64,000 nt of DNA from Vibrio variabilis (GCF_003263785.1 NZ_JYJK01000068.1:1-64000), one strand, 5' to 3'. Positions 18,691 through 29,052 are shown, numbered from the stretch's first letter. Notes: generated from the letters alone by a model not told the origin. Numbers and translations: made by a program.

Positions 18691-18718
18691 AAAAACCTCA
18701 CACATGTGAGGTTTTTTT
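18691..18718. terminator. terminator after ribA
   Basis: Perfect inverted repeat AAAAACCTCACA (18691-18702) with TGTGAGGTTTTT (18705-18716), flanked by T-runs in both directions. It separates ribA from the Fur-type promoter of the next operon. Confidence 0.85.
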
Positions 18719-18769
18719 GTATTCACTGTTGAAAATAAATTGTAACCAGGTATTATCGCGGCTGATAGT

Positions 18770-18788
18770 GTTAATGATAATGATTCGC
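18770..18788. promoter_or_regulatory. Fur box of the imelysin operon
   Basis: GTTAATGATAATGATTCGC agrees with the 19-bp Fur consensus GATAATGATAATCATTATC at 15 of 19 positions. It lies 38 nt before the start codon of the first imelysin gene, so Fe-Fur is expected to repress the operon under iron-replete growth. Confidence 0.75.
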
Positions 18789-18826
18789 ACTAAATAATAA
18801 AAATTAAGCTCAACAAGGATGCTTTC

Positions 18827-20086
18827 ATGAATGTAACAACCGCAGTGAAGGGCGCAATTGCCGCCTCGTTTCTTATCACCTCCACGTCTGCTCTTTCAGC
18901 AGTCACTAAAGATCAAGTTGTTGAACACTACGCCGATCTTGCTCTTGCCGTATTTACTGATGCGCGTATTACAGCGCAAGAGTTAGACACATCGATTGAC
19001 ACATTTTTGGCGTCGCCATCGGAAAAAGGCCTTGCTGACGTGAAACAAGCTTGGCTCGCTTCACGCGTGCCATACCAGCAAACAGAAGTGTTCCGCTTTG
19101 GTAACGCGATTGTCGATGATTGGGAGGGGCAACTCAACGCTTGGCCTCTTGATGAGGGGCTTATCGACTACGTAAGTAGTGACTATCAATACGAACTCGG
19201 CAATGAAGGCGCACAGGCGAACATCGTCGCTAATAAAACACTTAAGATCGGTGCAACGACATTAGATGTGGCAAGTATTACGCCTCAAGCTATTGCAGAT
19301 CTAAACGAAGTAGGCGGCTCAGAAGCTAACGTGGCGTCTGGCTACCACGCCATTGAGTTTCTTTTGTGGGGTCAAGATCTGAACGGCACGAATGCCGGCG
19401 CTGGCGCTCGTCCTTACACGGATTACGTTGTTGGTGAAGGTTGTACCAATGGTAACTGTGATCGTCGTGCTGAGTACCTAAAAGCGGCTTCTGCTCTTCT
19501 GATTCAAGATCTGCAGTGGATGGAAAAGCAGTGGTCTGCATCTGAAAAAGATAACTACCGTGCAGAGCTTCTTGCTGACAAAGCGGACAACGGCCTACGC
19601 AAGATGCTATTTGGCATGGGTTCGCTATCTCTGGGTGAACTTGCTGGTGAGCGCATGAAAGTGGCGCTAGAGGCTAACTCTACTGAAGATGAGCATGATT
19701 GCTTCTCTGATAATACACACAACTCTCACTACTATAACGAGCAGGGTATCTACAACGTCTACACCGGTACCTATGTACGCGCTGATGGCACTCTCGTTGA
19801 TGGTCCAAGCATTGCTAACCTAGTTGAGCAAAAAGACAAAACGGCAGCGAAAGAGATCCAAAAGCAGTTTGACTTGGCTCGTGCTCAAGTAGGCAAACTT
19901 GTTACTTCTGCTGAAAAAGACAACCAGTACTTTGATCAACTTATCGCTTCAAACAACCCACAAGGCAACAAACTTGTGAATGAGACGATTATTGCGCTTG
20001 TTGCTCAAACAGGTTCAATCGAACGTGCTGCGGGTATTGTAGGCATTGATAGCCTGAGCCCAGACACAGCTGACCACGAGTTCTAA
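18827..20086 (+). CDS. irpA: imelysin-family iron-regulated periplasmic protein
   Basis: 419-residue secreted protein of the imelysin/IrpA (M75) family. It has a signal peptide (MNVTTAVKGAIAASFLITSTSALSA) and two related helical halves. The HxxE signature is in GYHAIEFLLWGQD near residue 176. A CTNGNC pair may form a disulfide. Imelysin-like proteins are tied to iron uptake (for example the M75 domain of EfeO) and are not proven peptidases. First gene of a four-gene operon behind a Fur box; it corresponds to the iron-regulated imelysin next to ribA in V. cholerae. Confidence 0.88.
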   Translation: MNVTTAVKGAIAASFLITSTSALSAVTKDQVVEHYADLALAVFTDARITAQELDTSIDTFLASPSEKGLADVKQAWLASRVPYQQTEVFRFGNAIVDDWEGQLNAWPLDEGLIDYVSSDYQYELGNEGAQANIVANKTLKIGATTLDVASITPQAIADLNEVGGSEANVASGYHAIEFLLWGQDLNGTNAGAGARPYTDYVVGEGCTNGNCDRRAEYLKAASALLIQDLQWMEKQWSASEKDNYRAELLADKADNGLRKMLFGMGSLSLGELAGERMKVALEANSTEDEHDCFSDNTHNSHYYNEQGIYNVYTGTYVRADGTLVDGPSIANLVEQKDKTAAKEIQKQFDLARAQVGKLVTSAEKDNQYFDQLIASNNPQGNKLVNETIIALVAQTGSIERAAGIVGIDSLSPDTADHEF

Positions 20087-20149
20087 TCATAATAAAAATC
20101 CGTGAAATGGGGCACTTGCCCCCTTTGTTGTTCTATTTGTGAGTGCTGT

Positions 20150-21547
20150 ATGTCTAGATCAAACATCATCTGGGTTGCGCTTTTTGCGTTAATCTCTACT
20201 TCCGTTTTTGCGGAGTCGACACCTAGCCGACTTTCCGGTGGCAAAACCACAGTCAAAAAAGACGGAGCCAACGCTTTTTCCATGCCAGCGGCTAATTTGC
20301 CGATGAGCAAACGTCTCGATTTTAGTGTCGGAAACAGTTTCTTTCGAAACCCTTGGGTTCAAGCGCCTGCGTCAACCGATGCTCGCGATGGCCTAGGGCC
20401 TTTATTCAATACTAATGGATGCCAAAACTGCCATATAAAAGATGGTCGTGGACACCCGCCAGAGGCGAATGACCAGCATGCGGTGTCAATGTTAGTTCGC
20501 TTAAGTATTCCTGCAGAGACAGAAGAAAAAAAACAAGCAATTAAAATGTCAGGCGTGATTCCTGAGCCAACCTATGGTGGCCAGCTTCAAGACTTTGCTC
20601 TTCCTGATATGGCGCCTGAAGGCCAACTACATATTACTTATGACGACGTCGCCATGAGATTTGAAGATGGCACCACGGTTATGCTTCGTAAGCCAAACTT
20701 AAAGATCGTTGAACTTGCTTATGGAGATATGCATCCAGATGTCATGATGTCAGCTCGCGTCGCTCCACCTATGATCGGCCTTGGGTTGCTTGAATCCATT
20801 CCTGAATCGACCATCCTAGAGTTTGCCAAGCAGCAGCAACAGGACACCACGTCTGTTGCCGGTATTCCTAACTATGTGCTCGATGTTCGAACCAAAGAGA
20901 TGACCTTAGGCCGATTTGGCTGGAAAGCGGGACAACCAAACTTAATGCAGCAAAATGCCGCGGCATTCAACGGTGATGTTGGTTTAACCAGTGCACTGTT
21001 TACTGAAGAAAACTGCACCGATAAGCAAGACTTGTGCACCGAGAGCCTAAGTGGCGGCGATCCTGAGGTTAGCGACAACATTCTTAATTTTGTTGAGTTT
21101 TATACACAGCACCTTGCCGTTCCACAGCGTCGCAACATAGATAACCCAGAGGTGCTAGCCGGCGAAGCCCTGTTTAAAAAAGTGGGTTGTGACAACTGTC
21201 ATCGAACCAATATCCAAACGGCGAAACGTGAAGGCTTGCCAGCTTTGTCGAATCAGACAATTCATCCCTATACAGACATGTTATTACACGATATGGGGGA
21301 GGGACTGGCTGATGGTCGCCCGGAATACGCTGCCTCTGGTTCGCATTGGCGAACGCCACCACTATGGGGTATTGGGTATACCGAAGAAGTGAATGGCCAT
21401 ACGTATTTTCTTCATGATGGTCGCGCTCGTAACCTAACAGAGGCGATTTTGTGGCACGGCGGTGAAGCCCAAGCTTCCAGAAATCAAGTGCTAGCAATGA
21501 GCAAGAAAGAGCGTGAAGCGCTGCTTGCTTTCTTAAAATCGCTATAG
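20150..21547 (+). CDS. di-haem oxidoreductase (DUF1111, peroxidase-like)
   Basis: 465-residue c-type cytochrome with signal peptide (MSRSNIIWVALFALISTSVFAES) and two haem motifs: CQNCH near residue 87 and CDNCH near residue 347. The fold family (DUF1111/di-haem oxidoreductase putative peroxidase) is related to MauG and bacterial cytochrome c peroxidases. The ATG at 20150 is preferred to the in-frame GTG at 20102, since it opens directly into the signal peptide. The gene lies between two imelysin genes, suggesting a periplasmic redox step on iron or an iron carrier. Confidence 0.85.
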   Translation: MSRSNIIWVALFALISTSVFAESTPSRLSGGKTTVKKDGANAFSMPAANLPMSKRLDFSVGNSFFRNPWVQAPASTDARDGLGPLFNTNGCQNCHIKDGRGHPPEANDQHAVSMLVRLSIPAETEEKKQAIKMSGVIPEPTYGGQLQDFALPDMAPEGQLHITYDDVAMRFEDGTTVMLRKPNLKIVELAYGDMHPDVMMSARVAPPMIGLGLLESIPESTILEFAKQQQQDTTSVAGIPNYVLDVRTKEMTLGRFGWKAGQPNLMQQNAAAFNGDVGLTSALFTEENCTDKQDLCTESLSGGDPEVSDNILNFVEFYTQHLAVPQRRNIDNPEVLAGEALFKKVGCDNCHRTNIQTAKREGLPALSNQTIHPYTDMLLHDMGEGLADGRPEYAASGSHWRTPPLWGIGYTEEVNGHTYFLHDGRARNLTEAILWHGGEAQASRNQVLAMSKKEREALLAFLKSL

Positions 21548-21556
21548 GAGGCAGTG

Positions 21557-22587
21557 ATGTATTATCAAAAATCCGTGACCATTGCGGCTTTACTGCTACT
21601 GGCGGGGTGTCAATCATCAACCAGTACCGACAACATGCGTCCTCAAGCGAGTAATCATCAAAGCCAAGGTGTGTATGCGATCCAGTTTGATTCGGCTCTG
21701 CGCGTTAATGATTCTATGCTCAAACTTCGCGATCAATCTGTACGTTATTGCGACTCTCAAAGCAGTCTAGAAGAGGTGAAAATCGCTTGGCAGCACGGGA
21801 TGAAGAGTTGGATGCATCTTCAAGGGCAGGAGCGAGGCCCCTCAGATGCCTTGGAGCAAAACTGGAACATTCAGTTTTGGCCCGACAAAAAAAATACCAC
21901 TGGCCGTAAGATGGCGACGGCGATCAAAACCAAGAGTTGGGATATGACGTCGATTCAATCTCAGAGCGTCACTGTTCAAGGACTTGGCTCTGTGGAATGG
22001 CTGTTATATGACGGTGCCTCAAGCATGAGTGAAGGGAGTAAGGAAGATTGCAGCTTGCTTCTCGCAGTCACGGACTCTCTGGTCGATCGTTCAAACACCG
22101 TTTTGCAGGCTTGGAGCACAACCCCTTGGGCTGAGCTAGATACAAAAGCATGGCATGCGGAATATCTAGCGCTACTGACTAATCAGCTTGATTACAGTAT
22201 GAAGAAGCTATCGCGACCGCTGGCGAAAATTGGGCTCCACGCCCGTATTTTTCAGAATCTTGGCGCGCTAAAACATCACTTGCGAATCTAAAGCAGAACT
22301 TAGTGGCAATGCAGGCTTTGTATTTGGCCGAAGAAAGTGGGCTTGACTTTATTTTACGAGTTAAAGGCGATGAAGCGCTCGCTGACGATATTGCTCAGCA
22401 GTTCCAAGATACGCTAGAAACATGGCCGAAAGAGTCGAGCCTATTCGATATGTTGCAAACTAAAGCGGGTTACCGAACCGCGTTGGCGCAGTTCAACAAG
22501 TTGGAGCAGCTTAAATACCTGATCGGTGAAGAAGCGGCAATAAAGCTGGGCGTCGTGATAGGGTTTAATGCAACAGATGGCGATTGA
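21557..22587 (+). pseudogene. imelysin-family lipoprotein, frame broken
   Basis: Second imelysin-like protein of the operon. It has a lipoprotein signal (ALLLLAGCQSS), so it should be anchored in a membrane. The body carries the imelysin pattern (IAWQHGMKSWMHLQG, LGSVEWLLYDG). In the latter the HxxE motif of the first gene is replaced by GSVEWLL, so one metal ligand may be lost. The frame breaks at 22232-22234; restoring a G gives APRPYFSESWRAKTSL and 343 residues. The start ATG follows AGGAGG. The end overlaps the next gene by 11 nt. Confidence 0.78.
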
Positions 22588-23690
22588 TATCACTAAACGT
22601 AATTTGGCCAAAGCGTTGGCAATGGGGTCGGTTTCGCCCTCATTGCTTGCGGGTTGCGCAGCGAATAGAAACCTCAGCGAAGGGCAGCATTGAGCTTGGC
22701 ACTTCAAGCTCAAACCAGGTGTTGATTGGTGGCGCGATTCGGCGCCAAGGTCAATATGAGGCGGTGGTTTACTCTCAGCAGGGGCAATTTCAACACCGTT
22801 TTCCTTTGCCAGCGCGGGGACATGGAGTAGCGATCGCCCCATCAAAGCATCATGCTGTGATGTTTGCTCGTCGTCCCGGCCGTTATGCGATGGTTTTTGA
22901 CTATCGAGATGGTGAAGAAAAGGTACTCATTCCAGCGGAAAATAATCGTCACTTCTACGGTCACGGAGTGTATTCAAACGATGGACGATGGTTGTACGCT
23001 ACTCAAGGAGAACGCAGAACGAGTCGAGGCATTATTGGTGTCTACGATGCCGAGAATAGCTACAAAAAAGCTGCCGAGTTTTCCGGATTTGGGATCGGCC
23101 CGCATGAAATCATTATTATGTCTGATGGCAGGCTGGTGGTTGGTGTTGGCGGGGTTCATACTCAAGGGAGAACACCAATTAATTTGGCGACAATGACGCC
23201 AAGCCTTAGCTATTTGTCAGCCAATGGGGAGTTGCTTGATCAAGTGATGCTAGCGGATCACTACAAGAGCATTCGGCACTTGGCTCATGATGGCGATCAA
23301 ACCGTATTGTGTGGTCAGCAGTATCGAGGCGAGCCAGACGATTATGTTCCATTGGTCGCTATGCATAGGACTGGTGAGCCTTTGGTTGAACTCGGGGGTG
23401 AACCAGAGCAATGGGCGCGCTTCAACCATTATATAGCGAGTATCGCCGCAACGGATTCGCATATCTTAGCGACCTCGCCAAGAGGCAACTGTTACGGTAT
23501 TTGGGATAAATCATCTCTCGAACTTTTAGAGATCAATGTGTTACCAGATGCCTCTGGTGTGGTGATTAAAAATGACCAATTTTATGTAAGCTCTGGCGTT
23601 GGAAAGATCGTAAAAATAAATGCGGATCTCACCAAAAGTGCCTTTGTCTCGGGGATTCAATGGGATAACCATTGGAGTGCTATCACATAA
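22577..23690 (+). pseudogene. DUF1513 lipoprotein, frame broken
   Basis: Fourth gene of the Fur operon. The N-terminus (MAIDITKRNLAKALAMGSVS, PSLLAGCA) combines a Tat-like KRN start with a lipobox. The body, from IELGTSSSNQVLIGG, is a DUF1513 repeat protein, probably a beta-propeller (repeated GHGVAI, GHGVYSNDGRWLYAT, GPHEIIIMSDGRLVVG). The two parts are in different frames. Here the file seems to carry one extra G in GGG at 22682-22684, or two bases too few, unlike all other breaks in the window. The repaired length is 370 residues. Function unknown. Confidence 0.75.
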
Positions 23691-23778
23691 ATGAGACGCT
23701 CACTGGTTTAAAATAAATTAGCACCTTCCAAAGTGTGATTTCTGCCATACTTAAGACTCTGTCTAAGGAGGTGGGTAG

Positions 23779-25433
23779 ATGCGAAACTGGTTAATTTTGC
23801 CGAGTCTGTTGGTCTCGGTATTGTCATACTCAGTCGCCGCTTCAGCGGCGCCAGATCAGCTCGTGTCTGATTCAAGCGAGCTTACCTCTTATTCTGTCAA
23901 ACATATAGAACCTATCCTGAAATCGAGTTCGGCAGAAGCTTCTGAACAGACCGAATCGATGCCGAGCATCGACAGTGAATTCCTTTATCCACAGCTCGTC
24001 GATTATGTCTACTCTCGCCTGGAACGAGCGACGCTTTGGGCGGATGTTGAGTTGAATGCTCAAGTTAACCTTCAACTCGACGTCGTTCGACTCGCTGGTT
24101 TTAGCCCAGTGTTTGAGCATCGCGTTGATTTAATGCAAGCTGCCTATCAGAAGCAAGATGTTGTCCTTTATGACAGACTAACCACAGATACGTTCTTGCT
24201 TTATATGAGCTATGTCGCTACCGCTGCGGATAAAGGCAAAGAGTGGTATTTCACAGCCGATTTAAATGAAGTGATGCCAAGGCTTCTGCGACTGAAGTGG
24301 ATTTGCTGGTCTCTGCCTTTGAGGCAGGTACGGAAGCGGATTATGTTCTCAGCCTCGCCTCACCCATGCTTAAACAGCCGGGATTTGAAAACGCTTATAT
24401 TGACCTGGTAGTAAAATCTCAACTGGATATGCCGTTGTACGAACAAACGGGACTATTGCGTATGGGCGATGTGCTGACGGCGCAACAATATGCGTTGTTG
24501 GTGGAACGTTTACAAGCATCGGACGTCGAGGTTTTGGTTCGCGATGATTATCTGTTTGATGAGGCACTAGATTTTGCAGTGCGAGAATTTCAGCGTCTCT
24601 ATGGACTGAATGACGACGGTATTATCGGACCAAACACGGTCGAATGGTTGAATAAGTCTGCCGACGACAAACTTAGGATCTTAGCGCTGAACTCAGAGCG
24701 CTCCCGTTTATGGCCAGAGCAGCGTCAAAACATCATTTTGGTTAATGTTCCGAGCTTTCAGCTTAGATATTGGGATGAAGGTGAAACACGATTTGAATCG
24801 CGAGTCATTGTCGGTAGAACCAGCCGCCAAACCCCAATTTTTGAAACTAAAATGGATTCCTTAATTTTGAACCCAACTTGGAATGTGCCGTGGAAGATCA
24901 TGGTGAAAGACATCATTCCTAAGGTGAAGCGTGATCCGACCTATTTGTTCTCACAGCGTTTCGAGATTTTGGAAGGCTGGAATAACCAGAACAGAATTGA
25001 TCCGACTATGATCAATTGGAGTGAGGTCAACGCTAGGCGATTCCCATATCGAATGCGCCAGAAAGCAGGGGAGCTCAATGCACTCGGCCAATACAAGTTC
25101 AACACACCAAACGCGCAAGCCATTTTCTTGCATGACACGCCAAGCAAGCATTTGTTTGATGAGAGCTTACGAGCGTTTAGTTCGGGCTGCGTCAGGGTTG
25201 AACATGCCGATCAATTTGCCGAAGTGTTGTTAGAGGTGCAAGGAAAGAGCCTAGACGACGTCGCTTCCTCGCGTCCGAATAAGGCCATTGCCTTCAAAGA
25301 GCGAATTCCAGTTCACATCATCTATCAAACAGCTTGGCTCGTAGACGGCAAGGCGCACTTCCGCGGTGATGTCTATCGTTACGATGACAAGCGTAATCCA
25401 GTAGAAGAGGCAGCCTTATCGAGTAATCGATAG
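23779..25433 (+). pseudogene. ldtD: LdtD/YcbB-type L,D-transpeptidase, frame broken
   Basis: Periplasmic peptidoglycan cross-linking enzyme that forms 3-3 bonds. It has a signal peptide (MRNWLILPSLLVSVLSYSVAASA), an N-terminal scaffold, a peptidoglycan-binding domain (VREFQRLYGLNDDGIIGPNT) and a YkuD catalytic domain. The catalytic motif is HDTPSKHLF ... FSSGCVRVEHADQFA, with the nucleophilic Cys in SSGCVR. Restoring one A at 24279-24280 joins the frames (VMPKASATEVDLLVSAFE) to 551 residues, within the range of YcbB. It stands alone with an AAGGAGG ribosome site. Confidence 0.82.
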
Positions 25434-25630
25434 TCGGGTAAAACCTTATACTGATACCGAGCCATCGTGCCAGTTTCGCCACGGTGGCTTTGTTGTCTCC
25501 GGGGTATGGTGGTATCCAGAACATCAACGAATCACTGTTCTGATTTTCATTGTTTGGTCAGCGGCCGAGACTTGTTATTCTTCTGGGACAGTGTCATAGT
25601 CGCCTCAGTTTACAAAATATAGGGTTTATC

Positions 25631-26283
25631 ATGAGTCTTAAGTATCAAATCGTTCCGGTCACTACCTTCGCGCAAAACTGCTCTATTGTATGGTGTGATG
25701 AAACAATGAAAGGTATTGTGGTTGATCCAGGTGGCGACGTAAAACAGTTGCTAGCTTGGTTGAGCAGCTTGGCGTGACGGTTGAGAAGCTAGTTTTGACC
25801 CACGGTCATCTTGATCATGTTGGTGGTACGGTAGAGATGTCCGAATCCCTTAAAGTGGACATCATCGGCCCGCATAAAGCGGACAACTTCTGGCTTCAAG
25901 GTCTGGAAGGTCAGAGCCAAATGTTTGGCTGGCCGTTAACGGAAGCGTTTGAGCCAACTGAGTGGCTAGACGAAGGCGATGTTGTTACTTTCGGCAATGA
26001 ATCTTTGAGTGTTTTCCACACACCCGGTCACACTCCGGGGCACGTGTGCTTGTTTAATGAAGGCGCTAAGGTCGCATTTGTCGGTGATGTATTGTTCAAT
26101 GGTAGCATTGGACGTACCGACTTCCCTCAAGGCGATCATGCAACATTGATCAACTCCATCAAAACCAAGCTGTGGCCACTCGGTAATGATGTGACGTTTG
26201 TACCTGGTCATGGTCCAGAATCGACGTTTGGTCGTGAGCGAGTCTCTAACCCGTACGTTGCTGATGAGATGCCTCTCTACTAA
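25631..26283 (+). pseudogene. ycbL: YcbL-like metallo-beta-lactamase-fold hydrolase, frame broken
   Basis: Glyoxalase-II-like hydrolase of 217 residues after repair. Metal-binding motif THGHLDHVGG, third His in HTPGHTPGHV, bridging Asp in FVGDVLFNGSIGRTDF and last His in VPGHGPEST are all present. E. coli YcbL sits near ldtD too, so the pair is conserved. One T is missing at 25756-25757; repair gives QLLALVEQLGVTVEKLVLTHGH. The probable activity is thioester hydrolysis, for example of S-lactoylglutathione. Confidence 0.83.
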
Positions 26284-26951
26284 ATCTCACTCCGGCTTGC
26301 CGCTGCTTGATAGCGGCGAGCCAATCCCACAAAATCTTCTCCTGCTCTATCTAAATCGGCTTCGGCGATAAATACGTCGTATCCGTAAAACTCTCTTTGA
26401 TGCTTCATCCGATTAGCAAGCATGGCCAGCAGTCCTTTGTACTCGACGCCGCGTTCATCGACAAAGGGTTCCGCGTCTAGAACAATGTCTTCAAAGCTCT
26501 TGGTTGGTGAGGTTTGCTGCGCGCCGATATAAAGTAGCGCTCGTTGGCTGAGTAGAATATCGGTAGCAATCCGCGGACAGATGGCATCCAAGTAAGGACC
26601 ATACTCTTTTATTCGAAGACCAATCCAGGGTAGGGGCTTGTGCCAGCCCTCTTGGTGCTGGGTGCAAATCCCGATTCTTTCGACGTTCGCCCAGCGCAGC
26701 ACCCAACCGCCTTTAAACAAATGCTGTTGAAGATGAGTGCTGGTTAGGGTAAATGTGACGCGACTTTTTTGTAGCATAAGGTAAGCAAAGCCCGACACGC
26801 TTGCAAAAATGGCAATGAACAGCCAAGCATGCTCCCAAGAAGGTGAGAGCAATAAAAAGCAGAAACACACCAACGCCCCCACTCCGGCCAGCATTCTGAC
26901 GGTAGGGGAGTCCCAAGTATAGTGGTGATTGCTAAGATGTAATGTGTCCAT
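26280..26951 (-). CDS. DUF2982 membrane-associated protein
   Basis: About 223 residues with two adjacent N-terminal membrane segments (VRMLAGVGALVCFCFLLLS and HAWLFIAIFASVSGFAYLML), followed by a cytoplasmic domain starting at VTFTLTSTHLQQHLFKGGWV. It looks like the Vibrio family DUF2982; function unknown. It overlaps the convergent ycbL gene by 4 nt at the stop codons. The start at 26951 is a choice among three nearby Met codons. Confidence 0.6.
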   Translation of the reverse strand: MDTLHLSNHHYTWDSPTVRMLAGVGALVCFCFLLLSPSWEHAWLFIAIFASVSGFAYLMLQKSRVTFTLTSTHLQQHLFKGGWVLRWANVERIGICTQHQEGWHKPLPWIGLRIKEYGPYLDAICPRIATDILLSQRALLYIGAQQTSPTKSFEDIVLDAEPFVDERGVEYKGLLAMLANRMKHQREFYGYDVFIAEADLDRAGEDFVGLARRYQAAASRSEI

Positions 26952-27161
26952 AATCGATGCCATCAATGAATACTGACCTCACTTTATACTGGTGAAACAA
27001 CCACAAAGTTTATTGTTTAAATAATAGTCATTGTTGGCTTGGGACGGCATTTTTGTCTCGAGTTTGTGTCAAGACCCTACAAAAGCATTCAAAATTTTGG
27101 TATAAAACGCGCTTCAAATTTTGACCACTGCCTTGATGCAGTGAATTGGAGAGAAAACTCG

Positions 27162-27524
27162 ATGAGACTTGCTCATAAGCGCAAAGTGCAAGCAAAATTG
27201 CAAAAGCGTATTAAAGCGGTAGTTGCCAACACAGCCGCTGCAACAAAAACAGCAAAGCCTGTTGTAGCAAAAGCACCTGTCGTTGAAACCGCAACTGCGA
27301 CAAAAAAAGTTGATGTAGCCCTAACTCCTAAACAGCAACAAGTGCTAGACATCGTTGCTAACAACGCTGAAGGCATCAACCCGAAAGGTATCGGCCTTGC
27401 GGCTGGCCAAGAAGATGCGAAAGCAGCCTCTTGGGCAACTGGCGCTCTAAAGAAACTTCTTGAAGAAGGTTTGGTAGCTAAAGAGCAGCTAGCGGGCAAC
27501 AAAGTGATCTACAAAGCGCTATAA
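27162..27524 (+). CDS. small basic protein with C-terminal winged helix
   Basis: 120 residues. The N-terminal part (about 1-60) is Lys/Ala/Val-rich and low-complexity (MRLAHKRKVQAKLQKRIKAV, AKPVVAKAPVVET), resembling histone H1-like tails. The C-terminal part (about 61-120) is a helix-turn-helix (LTPKQQQVLDIVANNAEGIN, ATGALKKLLEEGLVAKEQLAGN). It may be a nucleic-acid-binding protein. The ATG at 27162 follows GGAGAG and replaces a longer open frame from 27039. Followed at once by a strong terminator. Confidence 0.65.
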   Translation: MRLAHKRKVQAKLQKRIKAVVANTAAATKTAKPVVAKAPVVETATATKKVDVALTPKQQQVLDIVANNAEGINPKGIGLAAGQEDAKAASWATGALKKLLEEGLVAKEQLAGNKVIYKAL

Positions 27525-27550
27525 GCTTTTCACTTTACCCAATTTCAAAA

Positions 27551-27576
27551 AGACCCCTTTCGAGGGGTTTTTTTGA
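27551..27576 (+). terminator. rho-independent terminator
   Basis: Stem ACCCCT (27554-27559) with AGGGGT (27564-27569), closed by a TTCG tetraloop and followed by a T-run. Confidence 0.85.
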
Positions 27577-27748
27577 TCCTGTCGTTTGGCAAATCGGTAG
27601 ATGTTAGCGACAGGTGTCACAAAAGTAGCCATCCTGTAATAACTTGCTGATAATAAATGCGTACGTGTTTTTCTCGCTCTAGTTTTCTTTTCGAATGTTC
27701 TAACTTACTGATTTTAATTCGTGGTGAGTTGCGCTCTCACTTATCGCC

Positions 27749-27764
27749 TACGTAGTAATACGTA
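27749..27764. promoter_or_regulatory. TACGTA direct/inverted pair upstream of dctP
   Basis: Two TACGTA palindromes (27749-27754 and 27759-27764) have centres exactly 10 bp apart, one helical turn. They lie about 150 nt before dctP. They are a candidate binding site for the NarL-type regulator encoded at the end of this gene cluster. The rest of 27577-27915 holds no ORF that I can support. Confidence 0.45.
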
Positions 27765-27915
27765 ATACCAAGGTCGAAGTCGATCTGTTGATAGTCTTAT
27801 TACTGCGTGCTCCCACTAATACACCTTGCTGGGTTTTCCATCCATAGTTATCTGGAATGTGAAACTTGGAGCCAGTGACTGGCTTCAAAAAGGAACCTAC
27901 TCAAGGAACTGAATA

Positions 27916-29009
27916 ATGAGTCTAATCAAGAAATCAGTATCACGTGTCATGAAGAGCACGGCCATCGTAGCTGCCACCTGCCTAGCGTTTGTTGCCGGTA
28001 ATGCCAGCGCTGACGATAAAGTCTATCGCCTAAAACTTGCAGAAACTTGGGGCCAAACTTCCCAATTTTCGGTGATGCAACGAAGAACATGGCGAAAATG
28101 GCCGAAGAGATGTCGAACGGTCGTCTGCAAATTCGCATCGACTCGTCCAACAAACACAAAGCGCCATTTGGTGTGTTTGATATGGTGAAATCTGGTCAGT
28201 ACGACATGGGGCACTCTGCGTCTTACTACTGGAAAGGCAAGGTGCCAAATACACTCTACTTTACAACTATGCCTTTTGGTATGACGGCACCTGAGCAGTA
28301 CGCGTGGTTCTACCACGGTGGTGGTATGCAGTTGATGGAAAAAGTGTATGACCCACATAACTTGCTGTCTTTCCCAGGCGGTAACACTGATGTACAGATG
28401 GGCGGTTGGTTCCAGAAAGAGATCAACAGCGTAGAGGATCTACAAGGTCTGAAAATGCGTATCCCAGGCTTCGCGGGTGAAATCCTGGCTGAAGTCGGTG
28501 CTAAACCAACGAACATCGCATCCGGTGAACTTTATACATCACTAGAACGTCGCACGATTGACGCACTAGAGTGGGTAGGCCCTTCACTTGACCTTCGTAT
28601 GGGCTTTCACAAAATTGCTCCGTACTACTACACAGGTTGGCATGAGCCAGCAACTGAGCTTCAGTTCCTAGTTAACAAACGTACTTGGAATAAGCTTCCG
28701 GATGACCTGAAAGCGATTCTGCAAATTGCTATGAAGACAGCCGCGTACGACATGTACATCCAATCAACTCACGAAAGTGGTAAGAACTGGGCGACTATTC
28801 AAACGGATTACCCTGACGTGAAAGTGAAAGACTTCCCGAAAGAAGTGATGGATGCACTTCGTGATGCCAACGACAAACTGCTTAAGCAACATGCTGACAA
28901 AGATGAAATGGCGAAAGAGATCCAAGCATCACAAGCCGCTTACCTAGAGCAAGTGCGTTCTTGGACTGATATCGCGTCGAAAGCTTACCTAAACAAGTTC
29001 GACGACTAA
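27916..29009 (+). pseudogene. dctP: TRAP transporter solute-binding protein DctP, frame broken
   Basis: Periplasmic binding protein of the TRAP DctP family. The signal peptide ends near GNASADD. The segment GGWFQKEINSVEDLQGLKMR, followed by IPGFAGEILAEVGA, carries the Arg that binds ligand carboxylate, and DALEWVGPSLDLRMGF is typical of the TakP-like subgroup (2-oxo acids and related monocarboxylates). That substrate is an inference. The frame breaks in the G-run at 28049-28052; one more G gives TWGPNFPIFGDATKNMAKM and 364 residues. A terminator hairpin separates it from dctQ. Confidence 0.82.
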
Positions 29010-29019
29010 CCCCCAACTC

Positions 29020-29052
29020 AAGTGGCGTAGCTCCTGCGCCACTTTCTTTTTA
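29020..29052 (+). terminator. attenuator between dctP and dctQ
   Basis: AAGTGGCG (29020-29027) pairs with CGCCACTT (29037-29044), followed by TCTTTTTAT. Placed after the binding-protein gene, it would let most transcripts stop and give more DctP than membrane subunits. Confidence 0.7.

Noticed and set aside
18827-23690. EfeUOB ferrous iron transporter
   Set aside because: No EfeU permease or DyP-type EfeB gene is present; only the imelysin fold is shared.
27577-27915. Small RNA or riboswitch upstream of dctP
   Set aside because: No terminator-like hairpin near dctP and no recognised aptamer sequence; only the TACGTA pair stands out.
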